NCBI GenBank assembly: GCA_963757945.1
Contig: CAVWTN010000002.1
Span: 1,302,001 to 1,366,000 of the forward strand
Direction of reading: 5' to 3'
DNA: 64,000 nt
From: CAVWTN01 sp963757945
GTDB lineage: Bacteria > Vulcanimicrobiota > Vulcanimicrobiia > Vulcanimicrobiales > Vulcanimicrobiaceae
Position 1 is the stretch's first letter. Each line of letters opens with the position of its first letter. Under the pieces are notes generated by a model. That model saw only the letters and a program-made list of their open reading frames with translations. It made no database searches and had not been told where the DNA came from. The position numbers and the translations under genes were made by a program. Shown one piece after another: positions 1 through 8,652 of the stretch.

Positions 1-294
1 AAGGATCCCGATATGGCGAGCGTCTGGGAGATGCTGCCGATCGTCGGCGGGGGCCTGGGCTGGCGGGCGCTGGCGCGCGAACTCTCGGGTTTCATTCCGA
101 TCGCGGGGATCGCCATCAAGGGCGCGATCGCTTTCGCCGGGACGATCGTTGTCGGCGAGGGGATCACGTTCTTCTACGAACACGGCAGCCACATGTCCAA
201 AGCGCAGGCCGCGACGATTTACGAAGAGACCAAACGCGCGGCGACATCGCTCGCGCACGAGTTCAGCGCGCGCTTCATCCGCCGCGACCGTTAG
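1..294 (+). CDS. C-terminal fragment of a small membrane-associated protein, possibly DUF697-like
   Basis: The frame is open from the first base of the window, so this is probably the 3' end of a gene that begins outside it; an internal ATG at 13 is the first visible start. The visible part has a glycine/alanine/isoleucine-rich hydrophobic stretch (about residues 30-55, with IPIAGIAIKGAIAF) that could be membrane-embedded, followed by a charged helical tail. The pattern recalls the C-terminal membrane-associated domain of DUF697/YcjF-type GTPase-linked proteins, but this is only a resemblance. Its stop codon overlaps the stop of the convergent RDD gene by 4 bases. Confidence 0.4.
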   Translation, partial: KDPDMASVWEMLPIVGGGLGWRALARELSGFIPIAGIAIKGAIAFAGTIVVGEGITFFYEHGSHMSKAQAATIYEETKRAATSLAHEFSARFIRRDR

Positions 295-1046
295 AGGGCG
301 CGTTCCACCAACAGGGCGAGCAGCGTGTCGTCGTCGAGATGCTCGTAGTTCGCCGCGAGCTTGGGCCGAATCGGGCGCGCGATTTGCGCCGCGAGGTCGG
401 TGCGCGCTCGCACACTCAAGCTCGCGCGCCGCGCGACGTAGCGCCTGATCAGATCGCGCTCGGCAGGCGAGAGGTCGCGGACGACGGCATCGCCGGGCCG
501 TTCTTCCGCGTACGCGCCGACGACGTTCTCGCGCTCGAAGCGCTGATCTCGCACGACGATCGTTCCGGCGGCCATGTCTCCCAACCGCCGGTTCTGCGGC
601 GAGAGCAGCGTGCTGATTGCGGAGACCGCGTAGAACCCTAAGCCGAATTCGAGAACGCGCACGAGATTGCGGATGACGCTGCTCGTGAAATCGAGCGGAA
701 AGCCCCCGTCGCGCACCACGCGAATCCCGAGCAGGCGTTTCCCGGGCGTGCGCCCTTCCCACAGCCATTCAAAGACGATGAAGTAGCCGAAAAACAGCAT
801 GAACGCGACGAAGATCGCGAGCGCGAGTTCGATCGCTTGCGCCGTCTTTGAAGCGGCCGCCGAGGAAAGCAGCCTGCCGCCCCCGATGCTCGACTCGGTC
901 CACACCAGGATCAGCAGCAGCGAAAGGGCGGCAGCGAGCTGGATCGAGAGGTCGATGAACACCGCGAAGAAGCGGCTGCCGAGCCCCGCGAGCTCGTAGT
1001 GGAACGTGATGCTTTCGCCCGTTGCGACCTCGACCGAGCGTTCCAT
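291..1046 (-). CDS. RDD family integral membrane protein
   Basis: A 251-residue protein with an RDD domain: R-F-F-A-V-F-I-D-L near residues 25-33, hydrophobic segments around 33-50, 70-95 and 130-150, and the typical GRTPGKRLLGIRVV and NRRLGDMAAGTIVV motifs. A soluble, charged C-terminal tail of about 75 residues follows. The family's biochemical role is poorly defined; some members are linked to ion or solute transport. It is divergent from the SpoIIM-family gene at 1140 and likely belongs with the MoxR/DUF58 cluster further right, since RDD, SpoIIM, MoxR and DUF58 genes often travel together. Start ATG at 1046. Confidence 0.88.
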   Translation of the reverse strand: MERSVEVATGESITFHYELAGLGSRFFAVFIDLSIQLAAALSLLLILVWTESSIGGGRLLSSAAASKTAQAIELALAIFVAFMLFFGYFIVFEWLWEGRTPGKRLLGIRVVRDGGFPLDFTSSVIRNLVRVLEFGLGFYAVSAISTLLSPQNRRLGDMAAGTIVVRDQRFERENVVGAYAEERPGDAVVRDLSPAERDLIRRYVARRASLSVRARTDLAAQIARPIRPKLAANYEHLDDDTLLALLVERAL

Positions 1047-1139
1047 CTTACGCCGGCACTCGCTGCGAAGCCATTGCAGCGTGTTTCACGCCGCCGGCGC
1101 AACTCGCCTGTCCCCGGGAAATCACGCCCCCCGGGGCGC

Positions 1140-2132
1140 ATGTGTGCACGCATGCGCGAACGGAGCTTCGTGGTGCGGCGGCAGGAGGGCTGGGAACGCC
1201 TGGAAGCGCTGCTTGCGCTCGCCGATCGGCGGGGTCTGCGGGCGTTCGATGCGGAGCAGCTCACGGAACTCGGCCGGCGCTACCGCGCCACGACCTCCGA
1301 TCTCGCGACCGCGCGCAGCCGCGCGTATTCGCCGAATCTCGTCGGCTACATCAACCGGCTTACGGCCCGCGCGCATGCGTACGTCTACGCCGGCAACGAT
1401 CGCGGCGGCTGGGACCGGCTCGCGACGTTCTTCGCAGCGACGTTTCCGCGCGAGGTTCGTGCTTCGTGGAAAACGATCGGCGTGTGCACGGCGGTCTTCC
1501 TGGTCGCGACGCTCGTCTCGTATTGGCTCGTCGCGCAGCGCCCGCTCAACGTTTACGCGCTCTTGCCGAGCAGCCAGATTCCGTTGATCCGCAGGAGCCT
1601 GCACGATTCGAACTTCGCGTTCGATGCCACGGTCGCGCCCGCTATGTCGTCGTACATCATCACGAACAACATCCGGGTGGCGGCGATCGCTTTCGCGGGC
1701 GGCATGACCGGCGGCATCGTCACGCTGTGGGAGATCCTCAACAACGGTCTGATGCTCGGCGGCCTCGGCGCGCTCTTCGCGCAGAAGGGCTTCGGCCTCG
1801 ATTTCTGGGCGACGATCGCGCCGCACGGCGTGATCGAACTCTCCGCGATCCAACTCGCCGGCAGCGCGGGGTTGCTGCTGGCCGGAGCGATCCTCGCGCC
1901 TGGACGGCTGCGCCGCATCGACGCGCTCAAACGGAACGCGCGCCGCGCCGGGACGCTGATCAGCGGAGTCGCCGCGATGCTCGTCGTCGCCGGAACGATC
2001 GAGGGCTTCGTCTCGCCGCTGCGCACGTCGATTCCATTTCGGCTCGGCGTGGGGGCGTTGACCGCCGTCGTGCTGGCGTGGTACTTCGCGCTCGCGGGGC
2101 GCGCGGCAGCCGGCCGCGCCGAGCCGCCTTAG
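1140..2132 (+). CDS. SpoIIM/DUF95 family membrane protein
   Basis: About 330 residues. A soluble N-terminal region (FVVRRQEGWERLEALL, then a three-helix-like stretch ending near SPNLVGYINRL) precedes four or five hydrophobic segments, with the family core NNIRVAAIAFAGGMTGGIVT and the APHGVIELSAIQLAG motif. The family is named from Bacillus stage II sporulation protein M, which works in peptidoglycan remodelling at engulfment; non-sporulating bacteria carry relatives beside MoxR/DUF58 genes, so sporulation is not implied. The frame extends upstream into the divergent RDD gene; ATG 1140 or ATG 1152 are the plausible starts because family similarity begins just after them. The stop overlaps the convergent phoU-like stop by 4 bases. 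Confidence 0.85.
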   Translation: MCARMRERSFVVRRQEGWERLEALLALADRRGLRAFDAEQLTELGRRYRATTSDLATARSRAYSPNLVGYINRLTARAHAYVYAGNDRGGWDRLATFFAATFPREVRASWKTIGVCTAVFLVATLVSYWLVAQRPLNVYALLPSSQIPLIRRSLHDSNFAFDATVAPAMSSYIITNNIRVAAIAFAGGMTGGIVTLWEILNNGLMLGGLGALFAQKGFGLDFWATIAPHGVIELSAIQLAGSAGLLLAGAILAPGRLRRIDALKRNARRAGTLISGVAAMLVVAGTIEGFVSPLRTSIPFRLGVGALTAVVLAWYFALAGRAAAGRAEPP

Positions 2133-2797
2133 ATCGGGCCCGCCATCTCCTTCACGTGCCAGGCGATGTTGATCGCGTGACCGCCGACGCGATACGCCGC
2201 AGCCACGATGAAGAGCATGTTCGTGCCGGCATCGACGTTTTCGGGTAGCTGCAGATGCGTGCGCAGCGCGCCGACGGCGACGTGGTACAGCCGATCGAGC
2301 TCGTCCTCACGGGCGATGACGGCGTCGGCCTGCGTGAGGTCGTCGGCGGCGAACGCGCGCATCGCGGAGCCCAACATGTGCTGGCCCGCCTCGGCGACGC
2401 TCGTGATCTCATCGAGCGCCGGCAGGCGCGCTGAGTCCCGGACGCGGATCGCGTGCTTGGCGATATCGACCGCGTGCCGGCCGACGTCGGTGAGATCGTG
2501 CACGATCTGCAGCATCGCCGTGATCAGGCGAAACTCGCTTGCAAGCGGCTGCTGGCGCCAGAGCAACTCGGTGCACGATTGGCGAAGATTGCGGCTGAGA
2601 GCGTCGATCCGATCTTGTTCCTCGAACACTCGGCCGACGTTGAGAAGATCGCCGCTTTCGAGCGCTTCCGTCGTCAACGCCACGGCTTCGCGCGCGAGCG
2701 TGCCGAGGCGAACCACCTCGGCGCGCGTGGCTGCGAGCGTTTCGTGATACGCACTACGCAGAATCTGGAGATCTTCAGGCACGGGGAAACCACCCAT
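2129..2797 (-). CDS. phoU: PhoU-domain protein (phosphate signalling or transport regulator)
   Basis: A 222-residue, almost wholly helical protein with two PhoU three-helix repeats: residues about 12-100, including EALESGDLLNVGRVFEEQDRIDAL, and about 110-205, including RAFAADDLTQADAVIAREDELD and the GGHAINIAWHVKEM end. PhoU proteins bind metal clusters and restrain PhoR/PstSCAB phosphate signalling. No pst or pho genes are next to it, so the partner is unknown. Start ATG 2797 was chosen because similarity begins right after it; upstream residues in the same frame are antisense to the aldo/keto reductase gene and are not coding. Divergent from that gene by 66 bases. Confidence 0.85.
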   Translation of the reverse strand: MGGFPVPEDLQILRSAYHETLAATRAEVVRLGTLAREAVALTTEALESGDLLNVGRVFEEQDRIDALSRNLRQSCTELLWRQQPLASEFRLITAMLQIVHDLTDVGRHAVDIAKHAIRVRDSARLPALDEITSVAEAGQHMLGSAMRAFAADDLTQADAVIAREDELDRLYHVAVGALRTHLQLPENVDAGTNMLFIVAAAYRVGGHAINIAWHVKEMAGPI

Positions 2798-2863
2798 TGA
2801 AACGGACGTTGCGTGATTGTACGCAGCCGAGGTTAAGGCGTCATTAAGTCGGAACGTTTCGGA

Positions 2864-3682
2864 ATGCAACGACGCACCTTCGGCGCCGGGGGCCCGGCGG
2901 TCCCGATCGTCGGACAGGGGACCTGGCCAACGCCGAATCGCGATGCGCTCCGGCGCGGGATCGAACTCGGCCTCACGCACATCGACACGGCCGAGATGTA
3001 CGGCGAGGGACGCTCGGAGGAGATCGTCGGCGAGGCGATCGCGCCGTTGCGGCGCGACTCGCTGTTCATCGTATCGAAGGTCTTGCCGTCCAACGCCACG
3101 CGCGGCGGAATCGTGCGCGCGTGCGAGCGGAGCCTCGCTCGGCTGCGCACGAGTTATCTCGACTGTTATCTCCTGCACTGGCGGGGGGAGACTGCGCTCG
3201 ACGAAGCGATGGCGGGGCTCGAACGTCTGCTCGACGACGGCAAGATCCGCAGTCTCGGCGTCAGCAATCTCGACCCGTGGGATCTGCGCGAAGCCGTCGC
3301 CGCGCTCTCGCGCGCGCGAATCGCTTGCAACCAGGTGCTCTACAACCTCGACGAGCGAACGCCGGAAGATCACGAGCTCCCTTGGGCGCGCGCGTACGGC
3401 TGCGCGCTGGTCGCGTACACGCCGCTGGCCCGCACCCCTTCGCGCGCAGCAGCTGCCGTGCTCGAAGAGATCGCGCACGTGCACGGAGCAACGCCCGAGG
3501 CCGTCGCGCTCGCGTTCCTGCTGCGAGACCCGCTCGTCTTCGCGATTCCCAAAGCGAACCGCATCGAACACGTCGAGGCCAACGCGCGCGCCGGAGAGAT
3601 CGTCCTTCGCCCGGAGGAGATCGCCGCGATCGACGCCGCGTATCCCAAGCGCGAACGCACCGGTCCGCTTCCGATGAACTGA
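2864..3682 (+). CDS. Aldo/keto reductase
   Basis: A 272-residue NADPH-dependent oxidoreductase of the AKR (beta/alpha)8-barrel family. The catalytic tetrad is visible: Asp41 and Tyr46 in HIDTAEMYGEG, Lys72 in VSKV and His105 in YLLHW. The nucleotide-binding C-terminal half includes FAIPKANRIEHVEANA. It resembles the bacterial aldehyde/2,5-diketo-D-gluconate reductase branch; the physiological substrate cannot be read from sequence. ATG start. It stands alone between phoU and the photosensory operon, with about 215 bases to the next start. Confidence 0.9.
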   Translation: MQRRTFGAGGPAVPIVGQGTWPTPNRDALRRGIELGLTHIDTAEMYGEGRSEEIVGEAIAPLRRDSLFIVSKVLPSNATRGGIVRACERSLARLRTSYLDCYLLHWRGETALDEAMAGLERLLDDGKIRSLGVSNLDPWDLREAVAALSRARIACNQVLYNLDERTPEDHELPWARAYGCALVAYTPLARTPSRAAAAVLEEIAHVHGATPEAVALAFLLRDPLVFAIPKANRIEHVEANARAGEIVLRPEEIAAIDAAYPKRERTGPLPMN

Positions 3683-3807
3683 AGCCGGCACGCGTTCGAC
3701 TGCCTTGTCTTGCCGAAACGGCGCGCATGTTTCGCGCACCCCCTAACTGCCGCATATGTAGGTAGAGATCTTTTCGAACGGACCGCCGTTTGGGGTCCTC
3801 ACGTTCA

Positions 3808-3881
3808 GGCGTTTCTCCGCTTCGGCAACCCGGCGGGGATGCTCCCGGCGCCGTCGCCGCCGGAGAACGCCCCGGGGTTGC
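3808..3881 (+). promoter_or_regulatory. Possible structured leader (pseudoknot-like pairing) of the heme oxygenase-phytochrome operon
   Basis: In the 215-base gap before the heme oxygenase, two pairs of complementary segments interleave. Segment A (3808-3819) pairs with A' (3861-3871, one bulge). Segment B (3825-3833) pairs with B' (3872-3881). The order is A-B-A'-B', the arrangement of an H-type pseudoknot rather than a nested hairpin, and it ends 16 bases before the ATG. It could be an RNA switch or a translational control element, or chance pairing in GC-rich DNA. It does not fit a riboswitch class I can name. Confidence 0.3.
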
Positions 3882-3897
3882 GAGAGTAGCGTCCCGT

Positions 3898-4545
3898 ATG
3901 CCGGATCGAGTGCAGTCAGTCGCCGGAAATCGCAGACCGGAAATTCTGCTTCACCTGCGAGAAGCGACCAAGCAATTCCATCGCGACGCGGAGGATGCGA
4001 TGGACCTGCCCGCGTCGATCGCCGGCACGGACGACTACCTGCAGCTGTTGAGCACGCTCTGGCCGTTCTACGATGCGCTCGAGGCACGGCTCGATTCGAT
4101 CGAGGGGCTAGCGGGCGCCCTGCCGGATTGGCCGGCGCGGCGCAAGGCGCAACTCCTCGCCGCGGACTTGGCGACCCTGGGAGCCGCGCCGCCGCAGGCG
4201 AGCGCACCCACGAGCGCAGCGTTGGCGGGGGTCGGCGACCTGGCCTCCGCGTTCGGCGCGCTCTACGTCGTCGAGGGCGCGACGCTCGGCGGCGCCGCCG
4301 TGGGCCCGAGCATCAGGGCCTCGCTTCGCGGCGCGGACGACGCCTTCGCGTTCTACGGCTGCTACGGTTCACAGGTCGGTCAACGCTGGCGCGACTTCAT
4401 CACGGCGCTCGCGCGCGAGGCCGCCTCACGACCGGCCGCAAGCGACGAGATCGTGGCGGCGGCGCGCCTGACGTTCGGCACGTTCCTGGCCCATTTCGCG
4501 CGCGAAGCCGGCCGCCGCGGCCTGCGGCGAATCGCCCCGTCATGA
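3898..4545 (+). CDS. bphO: Heme oxygenase (biliverdin-producing, BphO type)
   Basis: A 215-residue all-helical protein of the bacterial heme oxygenase family that opens heme to biliverdin, iron and CO. The N-terminal signature LREATKQFHRDAE contains the probable proximal heme ligand His28; the distal-helix region GALYVVEGATLGGAAVG is typical of BphO/HemO-like proteins. Its stop shares ATGA with the start of the bacteriophytochrome gene, so the two are translationally coupled, and biliverdin supply for that photoreceptor is the obvious job. ATG 3898 is chosen because similarity starts soon after; the frame extends further upstream but over the leader region. Confidence 0.9.
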   Translation: MPDRVQSVAGNRRPEILLHLREATKQFHRDAEDAMDLPASIAGTDDYLQLLSTLWPFYDALEARLDSIEGLAGALPDWPARRKAQLLAADLATLGAAPPQASAPTSAALAGVGDLASAFGALYVVEGATLGGAAVGPSIRASLRGADDAFAFYGCYGSQVGQRWRDFITALAREAASRPAASDEIVAAARLTFGTFLAHFAREAGRRGLRRIAPS

Positions 4546-6620
4546 ACGCCGCGGATGACGCCGATCTCACCGCCTGCGATCGGGAACCGATCCAAATCCC
4601 GGGGAGCGTGCAAAGTTACGGCGCGCTCTTGGCTTTCGAAGGCTCGACGACGATCGTCGCGGCGGCGAGCGAGAACGTCGAATCGATCCTGGGAAAAAGA
4701 GTCGAAGACATTCTGGGCCGCAAACTCGAGGCCGTCGCACCGGAACTGAACGAACCGGCCGCCGCCCTCCAATCTGAACCGGCCGAATCGAACCGGGGCG
4801 TGTTCCGCGTGACGCTCCAGGTCGCGGGCGAGCCGCGCGAATTCGCGGCGACGCTGCATAACGGCGGCGCGTATGCGCTCCTCGAACTCGAGCCTGCGCC
4901 GACGCCGCCCGGGGCCGGAAAATGGAATCACTCGGGATCGATCTTGCTCGAGGGGCGTCGCGCGTTCGCGCGCATGAGCGGCGCCCGAAGCGTCGGGGAG
5001 CTCTGCGATCTGATGGTCGCCGAGCTCAAGCGGATCACGGGCTACGACCGCACGATGGTCTATCGCTTCGGCGAGGACGGCTCGGGTGAAGTCTTCGCCG
5101 AACGGTGCGACCAGAAGCTCGAGCCCTATCTTGGGCTGCGGTATCCGGCCAGCGACATCCCCGTGCAAGCGCGCCGGCTCTACCTCGAACAATCGGTGCG
5201 CTATATCGCCGACGTCGACGCTCCGCAATCGCCGCTCGTGCCGCGGGTGATGCCCGCCACGGATCTGCCGCTCGATCTCTCCCGCGTCCTGTTGCGCAGC
5301 CCCTCGCCGATCCACCTCGAGTACTTGCGGAACATGGGCGTGCGGTCGACGGTCGTCATGTCGCTCGTCAAGGACGGCGCGCTGTGGGGCATGCTCGTCG
5401 CGCACAACACGCTCGCACAGGCTTGCCCGCCGCCCACCCGCGGCGCCTGCGACCTCCTCGGGATGCTCGGATCGTCGCTGCTCGCGGGCGCCACGGAGCT
5501 GGAATTCGCGAAGGCCGGCGAGGGCACGCGCGCCGCCCAAGAGGCGCTCGTGACGCGGCTCTCGCGCGGCAACGATATCGCGCACGCGCTCGCCGGCGGC
5601 GATCTGACCCTCGGCGACCTGATGCGCTCCGACGGCTTCGCGATCGGCAAGCCGAGCGGCGCGATTCAGACGGTCGGCACGACGCCCACGCCCGAGCAGA
5701 TCAAGCTGATCGCCCGCGAGATCGAGCGCGCGGACGGCGGGGTCATCTCCTCGTCCGACTCGATGCGCCGCACCTGGCCCGCGCTCGCCTCGCTCGACAC
5801 CGGCTCGATCTGCGGAATTCTCTACGCCCCGGTGCTCGAGGGCGGCGCCAGTTTCATCGCGTGGTTCCGCAACGAGAAGATCCGGTCCGTGAGCTGGGCC
5901 GGCGACCCGAACAAGGCCGCGGTCACCGACGCCACGGGCAGGCTGCGTCCGCGCAACTCGTTCGCCCTCTGGAGCGAGGAAGTCCGCGGACGCTCCGAGC
6001 GTTGGAGCCAAGCCGAGCGGTCGGGGGCGGAGGCGCTGCGCACGCATCTCGCTTCGGCGCAACTCCGGATCGCCCAAGCCCAGCTCGCGCGGCTCGCAAG
6101 CCACGATCCCCTGACGGGCCTGGTCAATCGACGGGTCGTCAACACCGAGCTCGACCGTCTCGCGCTTGAAAGCGAAGAGTGGGTCGCGCTGGTTTTCATC
6201 GATCTGGATCGCTTCAAGGCGGTCAACGACGGCCTTGGGCACGAGGCGGGCGACGAAGTCCTGGTCGCCGTCGCCGCGCGGCTGACCTCGCTCGCGCGTC
6301 CCGGCGACATCGTCGCCCGGTTCGGTGGAGACGAATTCGTCATCCTCTGCCGTCACTGTCCGCCGACGGTGGCCGCGAAGCTCGCCAAGCGCATCGTGCA
6401 AGCGTTCGACACGCCGTTCGTCGTGGACGGCACCGAGGTCACGGAGACCGCGAGCGTCGGCTGGGCGATCGCGAAATCGAACGGCGACACCAGCGAGTTG
6501 ATTCGGCGCGCGGACCTTGCGATGTATTACGCCAAACGGCGCGGCGGAAACCAAGCCGCGCGTTCGCGCGGAACGAGGCCGCCCAGGCGGCCGAGCGAGG
6601 ACCGTGCCGGACCGCGCTGA
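4542..6620 (+). CDS. bphP: Bacteriophytochrome with C-terminal GGDEF diguanylate cyclase
   Basis: A 692-residue red/far-red photoreceptor: PAS (about 10-115), GAF (about 140-300), PHY (about 310-500) and GGDEF (about 520-680). The biliverdin-attaching Cys12 lies in TACDREPIQIPGSVQSYG. The GAF domain keeps YPASDIP (Asp205), His258 and His288, matching the key chromophore-pocket residues of classical bacteriophytochromes. The PHY tongue has WAGDP and PRNSF. The output domain keeps RFGGDEF and an RPGD inhibitory I-site five residues upstream, so it should make c-di-GMP under light control. It replaces the usual histidine kinase output. It starts at ATG 4542 inside the heme oxygenase stop (ATGA). 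Confidence 0.94.
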   Translation: MNAADDADLTACDREPIQIPGSVQSYGALLAFEGSTTIVAAASENVESILGKRVEDILGRKLEAVAPELNEPAAALQSEPAESNRGVFRVTLQVAGEPREFAATLHNGGAYALLELEPAPTPPGAGKWNHSGSILLEGRRAFARMSGARSVGELCDLMVAELKRITGYDRTMVYRFGEDGSGEVFAERCDQKLEPYLGLRYPASDIPVQARRLYLEQSVRYIADVDAPQSPLVPRVMPATDLPLDLSRVLLRSPSPIHLEYLRNMGVRSTVVMSLVKDGALWGMLVAHNTLAQACPPPTRGACDLLGMLGSSLLAGATELEFAKAGEGTRAAQEALVTRLSRGNDIAHALAGGDLTLGDLMRSDGFAIGKPSGAIQTVGTTPTPEQIKLIAREIERADGGVISSSDSMRRTWPALASLDTGSICGILYAPVLEGGASFIAWFRNEKIRSVSWAGDPNKAAVTDATGRLRPRNSFALWSEEVRGRSERWSQAERSGAEALRTHLASAQLRIAQAQLARLASHDPLTGLVNRRVVNTELDRLALESEEWVALVFIDLDRFKAVNDGLGHEAGDEVLVAVAARLTSLARPGDIVARFGGDEFVILCRHCPPTVAAKLAKRIVQAFDTPFVVDGTEVTETASVGWAIAKSNGDTSELIRRADLAMYYAKRRGGNQAARSRGTRPPRRPSEDRAGPR

Positions 6621-8652
6621 GCCCTGGGCGGCGCGGTCCGTCCAATCGTACGGCGTGTTGTTCGCGTTCGACCGCGCGTCGACGATCGTGGCGGCGGTCA
6701 GCGACAACGTCGAAGGCCTCCTCGGGCGCAAGGTCGAGAATGTGCTCGGGCGTGCGATCGGCGACGTCGTGCCCGAATTGCGCGAACCGGCCGGCGCGTC
6801 GCGGGAGGGACTCGCCGATTCCGACCGCAGCCTCTTTCGCGTCACGATCGAGGTCGCGGGCGAGCTCCGCGATTTCAATGCGGCCGTCCACTACAACGGG
6901 ACGTACACGATCCTCGAAATCGAGCGCATGCCCGCCGCCCCGCGGCCGAAGGAATGGTACCGGTCGAGATCCGTCATGCTCGAAGCGCGGAGCGCCTTCA
7001 AGCGCCTGTGCGAAGCCCGCAGCATCACGGAACTCTGCGACATGATGGTCGAAGAGTTGCGAAACATCAGCGAGTACGACCGGACGATGGTCTATCGCTT
7101 CGCCGAGGACGGCTCGGCGGAGGTGATCTCCGAAGCGCGCTCCCCGGGCCTCCCGCCATTCTTGGGTCTGCGCTTTCCGGAGAGCGAGTACCCCACGTAC
7201 GTTCGCGAGCTCTTCCTGGCGCAATCGATCCGCTACATCGCCGACGTCGATGCGCCGCTCGCGGCGATCGTTCCGCCGGTGATGCCCAAAACCGGGTTGC
7301 CGCTCGACCTCTCGTCGGCCTTCCTGCGCAGCCCCGGGACGATCCACGTCGAGCACCTGCGGAGCATGGGCGTCGTCTCGGCGCTCTTGATGTCGCTCGT
7401 GAAGGACGGCGAGCTCTGGGGCTTGCTCGTCGCGCACAACAGCGTCGCGCGGCCGAGCGCGGCCGCCAAGCGCGGCGTCTGCGACTTCCTGGGAATGCTC
7501 GGCTCCTCGCTGTTGGGAGGCGCGGCGGAACTCGAACTGCTCAAGGCCCGCGAAGCCGCTCACGACACGCAGGAGCAGCTCGTCGCTCAATTGTCGCGGG
7601 GCAGCGACATCGCTCACGCTCTTGCAGGCTGCGAGGTCACGCTCGGCGACCTCGTCGCCTCGGACGGTTTCGCGATCGGCGAGCCGAACGGCGCCATTCG
7701 CACGTTCGGAGCCGCGCCGTCCGCGGAGCACATCGCGCGCATCGTTCATGAGATCGCAAGCGAGCGCCCCGGCGCGGTCGCGTCGTCCGAGTGCATCGGG
7801 CAAACCTGGCCCGCGCTCGCGACGCTCGACGTACATCCCGTCTCCGGCATTCTCTTCGCCCCGGTGCTCGAAGGCGCTGCCGGCTACGTCGCGTGGTTCA
7901 GAAACGAGCGGAACCATTCCGTGAACTGGGCAGGCGATCCGCGCGGAGCGCGAACGGCCGCGGCGGCCGCGCCGCAGCCGCGCATCTTCACGCACTGGAC
8001 CGAGGAAGTGCGCGACCGCTCCGACCCTTGGAGCGCGGCCGACCGCGAAGCCGCGGGGATCGTTCGCGAACATCTCGGCGCGGCGCTGCTGCGCTTGGCG
8101 CAAGATCAGCTCGCGCGGCTCGCAAACTACGACGCGCTCACCGGGCTCGCGAATCGCCGGTTCGTCCACTCGGAACTCGACCGGCTCGCCCAAAGCCAGG
8201 AGAGCGTCGCGCTGATCTATATCGACCTCGATCGCTTCAAGAGGGTCAACGACGGCCTCGGGCACGACGCGGGCGACGATTTCCTCGTCATGGTCGCGGC
8301 GCGCTTGAACGCCGCCGCGCGCCCCGGCGACATCGTCGCGCGCTTCGGCGGCGACGAGTTCGTCGTGCTCTGCCACGACTGCCCGCCCTCCGCGGCGGCG
8401 CGGCTCGCCGAGCGCATCGTGCGCATCTTCGACGCTCCCTTCATCGTGGGAATAGCCGAGGTCACGGGAACCGCGAGCGTCGGCTGGGCCGTCGCGAAAT
8501 CGCGCGGCGACACCGGTGAGCTCATTCGCCGCGCGGACCTCGCGATGTACTATGCGAAACGGCGCGGCGGGAACCAGGCGGCGCGCTCGACATCGTTCGA
8601 GCGCCGGCGCCGCAAGCTCGCGACCAAGGCGACGATGGGCAACGCGGTCTAG
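6604..8652 (+). CDS. Second phytochrome-GGDEF protein, divergent chromophore pocket
   Basis: A 682-residue paralogue of the preceding gene with the same PAS-GAF-PHY-GGDEF layout and high similarity throughout. The start is probably GTG 6604, which overlaps the upstream gene by 17 bases. The N-terminal biliverdin Cys is absent: the region reads AEPWAARSVQSYG, with Pro at the aligned position. PASDIP is replaced by PESEYP (Asp to Glu195), and PRxSF in the tongue is shortened to PRIF. His248 and His278 of the pocket and the WAGDP motif are retained. The cyclase half looks intact (RFGGDEF, RPGD I-site, DLDRFKRVNDGLGH). It may bind bilin non-covalently, sense another cue, or work as a heteromeric partner. 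Confidence 0.92.
   Translation: MPDRAEPWAARSVQSYGVLFAFDRASTIVAAVSDNVEGLLGRKVENVLGRAIGDVVPELREPAGASREGLADSDRSLFRVTIEVAGELRDFNAAVHYNGTYTILEIERMPAAPRPKEWYRSRSVMLEARSAFKRLCEARSITELCDMMVEELRNISEYDRTMVYRFAEDGSAEVISEARSPGLPPFLGLRFPESEYPTYVRELFLAQSIRYIADVDAPLAAIVPPVMPKTGLPLDLSSAFLRSPGTIHVEHLRSMGVVSALLMSLVKDGELWGLLVAHNSVARPSAAAKRGVCDFLGMLGSSLLGGAAELELLKAREAAHDTQEQLVAQLSRGSDIAHALAGCEVTLGDLVASDGFAIGEPNGAIRTFGAAPSAEHIARIVHEIASERPGAVASSECIGQTWPALATLDVHPVSGILFAPVLEGAAGYVAWFRNERNHSVNWAGDPRGARTAAAAAPQPRIFTHWTEEVRDRSDPWSAADREAAGIVREHLGAALLRLAQDQLARLANYDALTGLANRRFVHSELDRLAQSQESVALIYIDLDRFKRVNDGLGHDAGDDFLVMVAARLNAAARPGDIVARFGGDEFVVLCHDCPPSAAARLAERIVRIFDAPFIVGIAEVTGTASVGWAVAKSRGDTGELIRRADLAMYYAKRRGGNQAARSTSFERRRRKLATKATMGNAV

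Noticed and set aside
1140..2132. Evidence that the organism forms spores, from the SpoIIM-family gene
   Set aside because: The SpoIIM/DUF95 fold is widespread in non-sporulating bacteria beside MoxR/DUF58 genes, and no other sporulation gene is in the window.
2798..3739. A long N-terminal extension of PhoU
   Set aside because: The frame runs antisense through the aldo/keto reductase gene and lacks similarity; PhoU begins at ATG 2797 with a normal length.
3740..3897. A c-di-GMP (GEMM) or c-di-AMP riboswitch before the heme oxygenase, suggested by GGGTTGCCGA on the minus strand and GC-rich arms
   Set aside because: The other conserved core segments of these classes are absent, and the motif lies on the strand facing away from the operon. 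Only an unnamed structured leader is kept, at low confidence.
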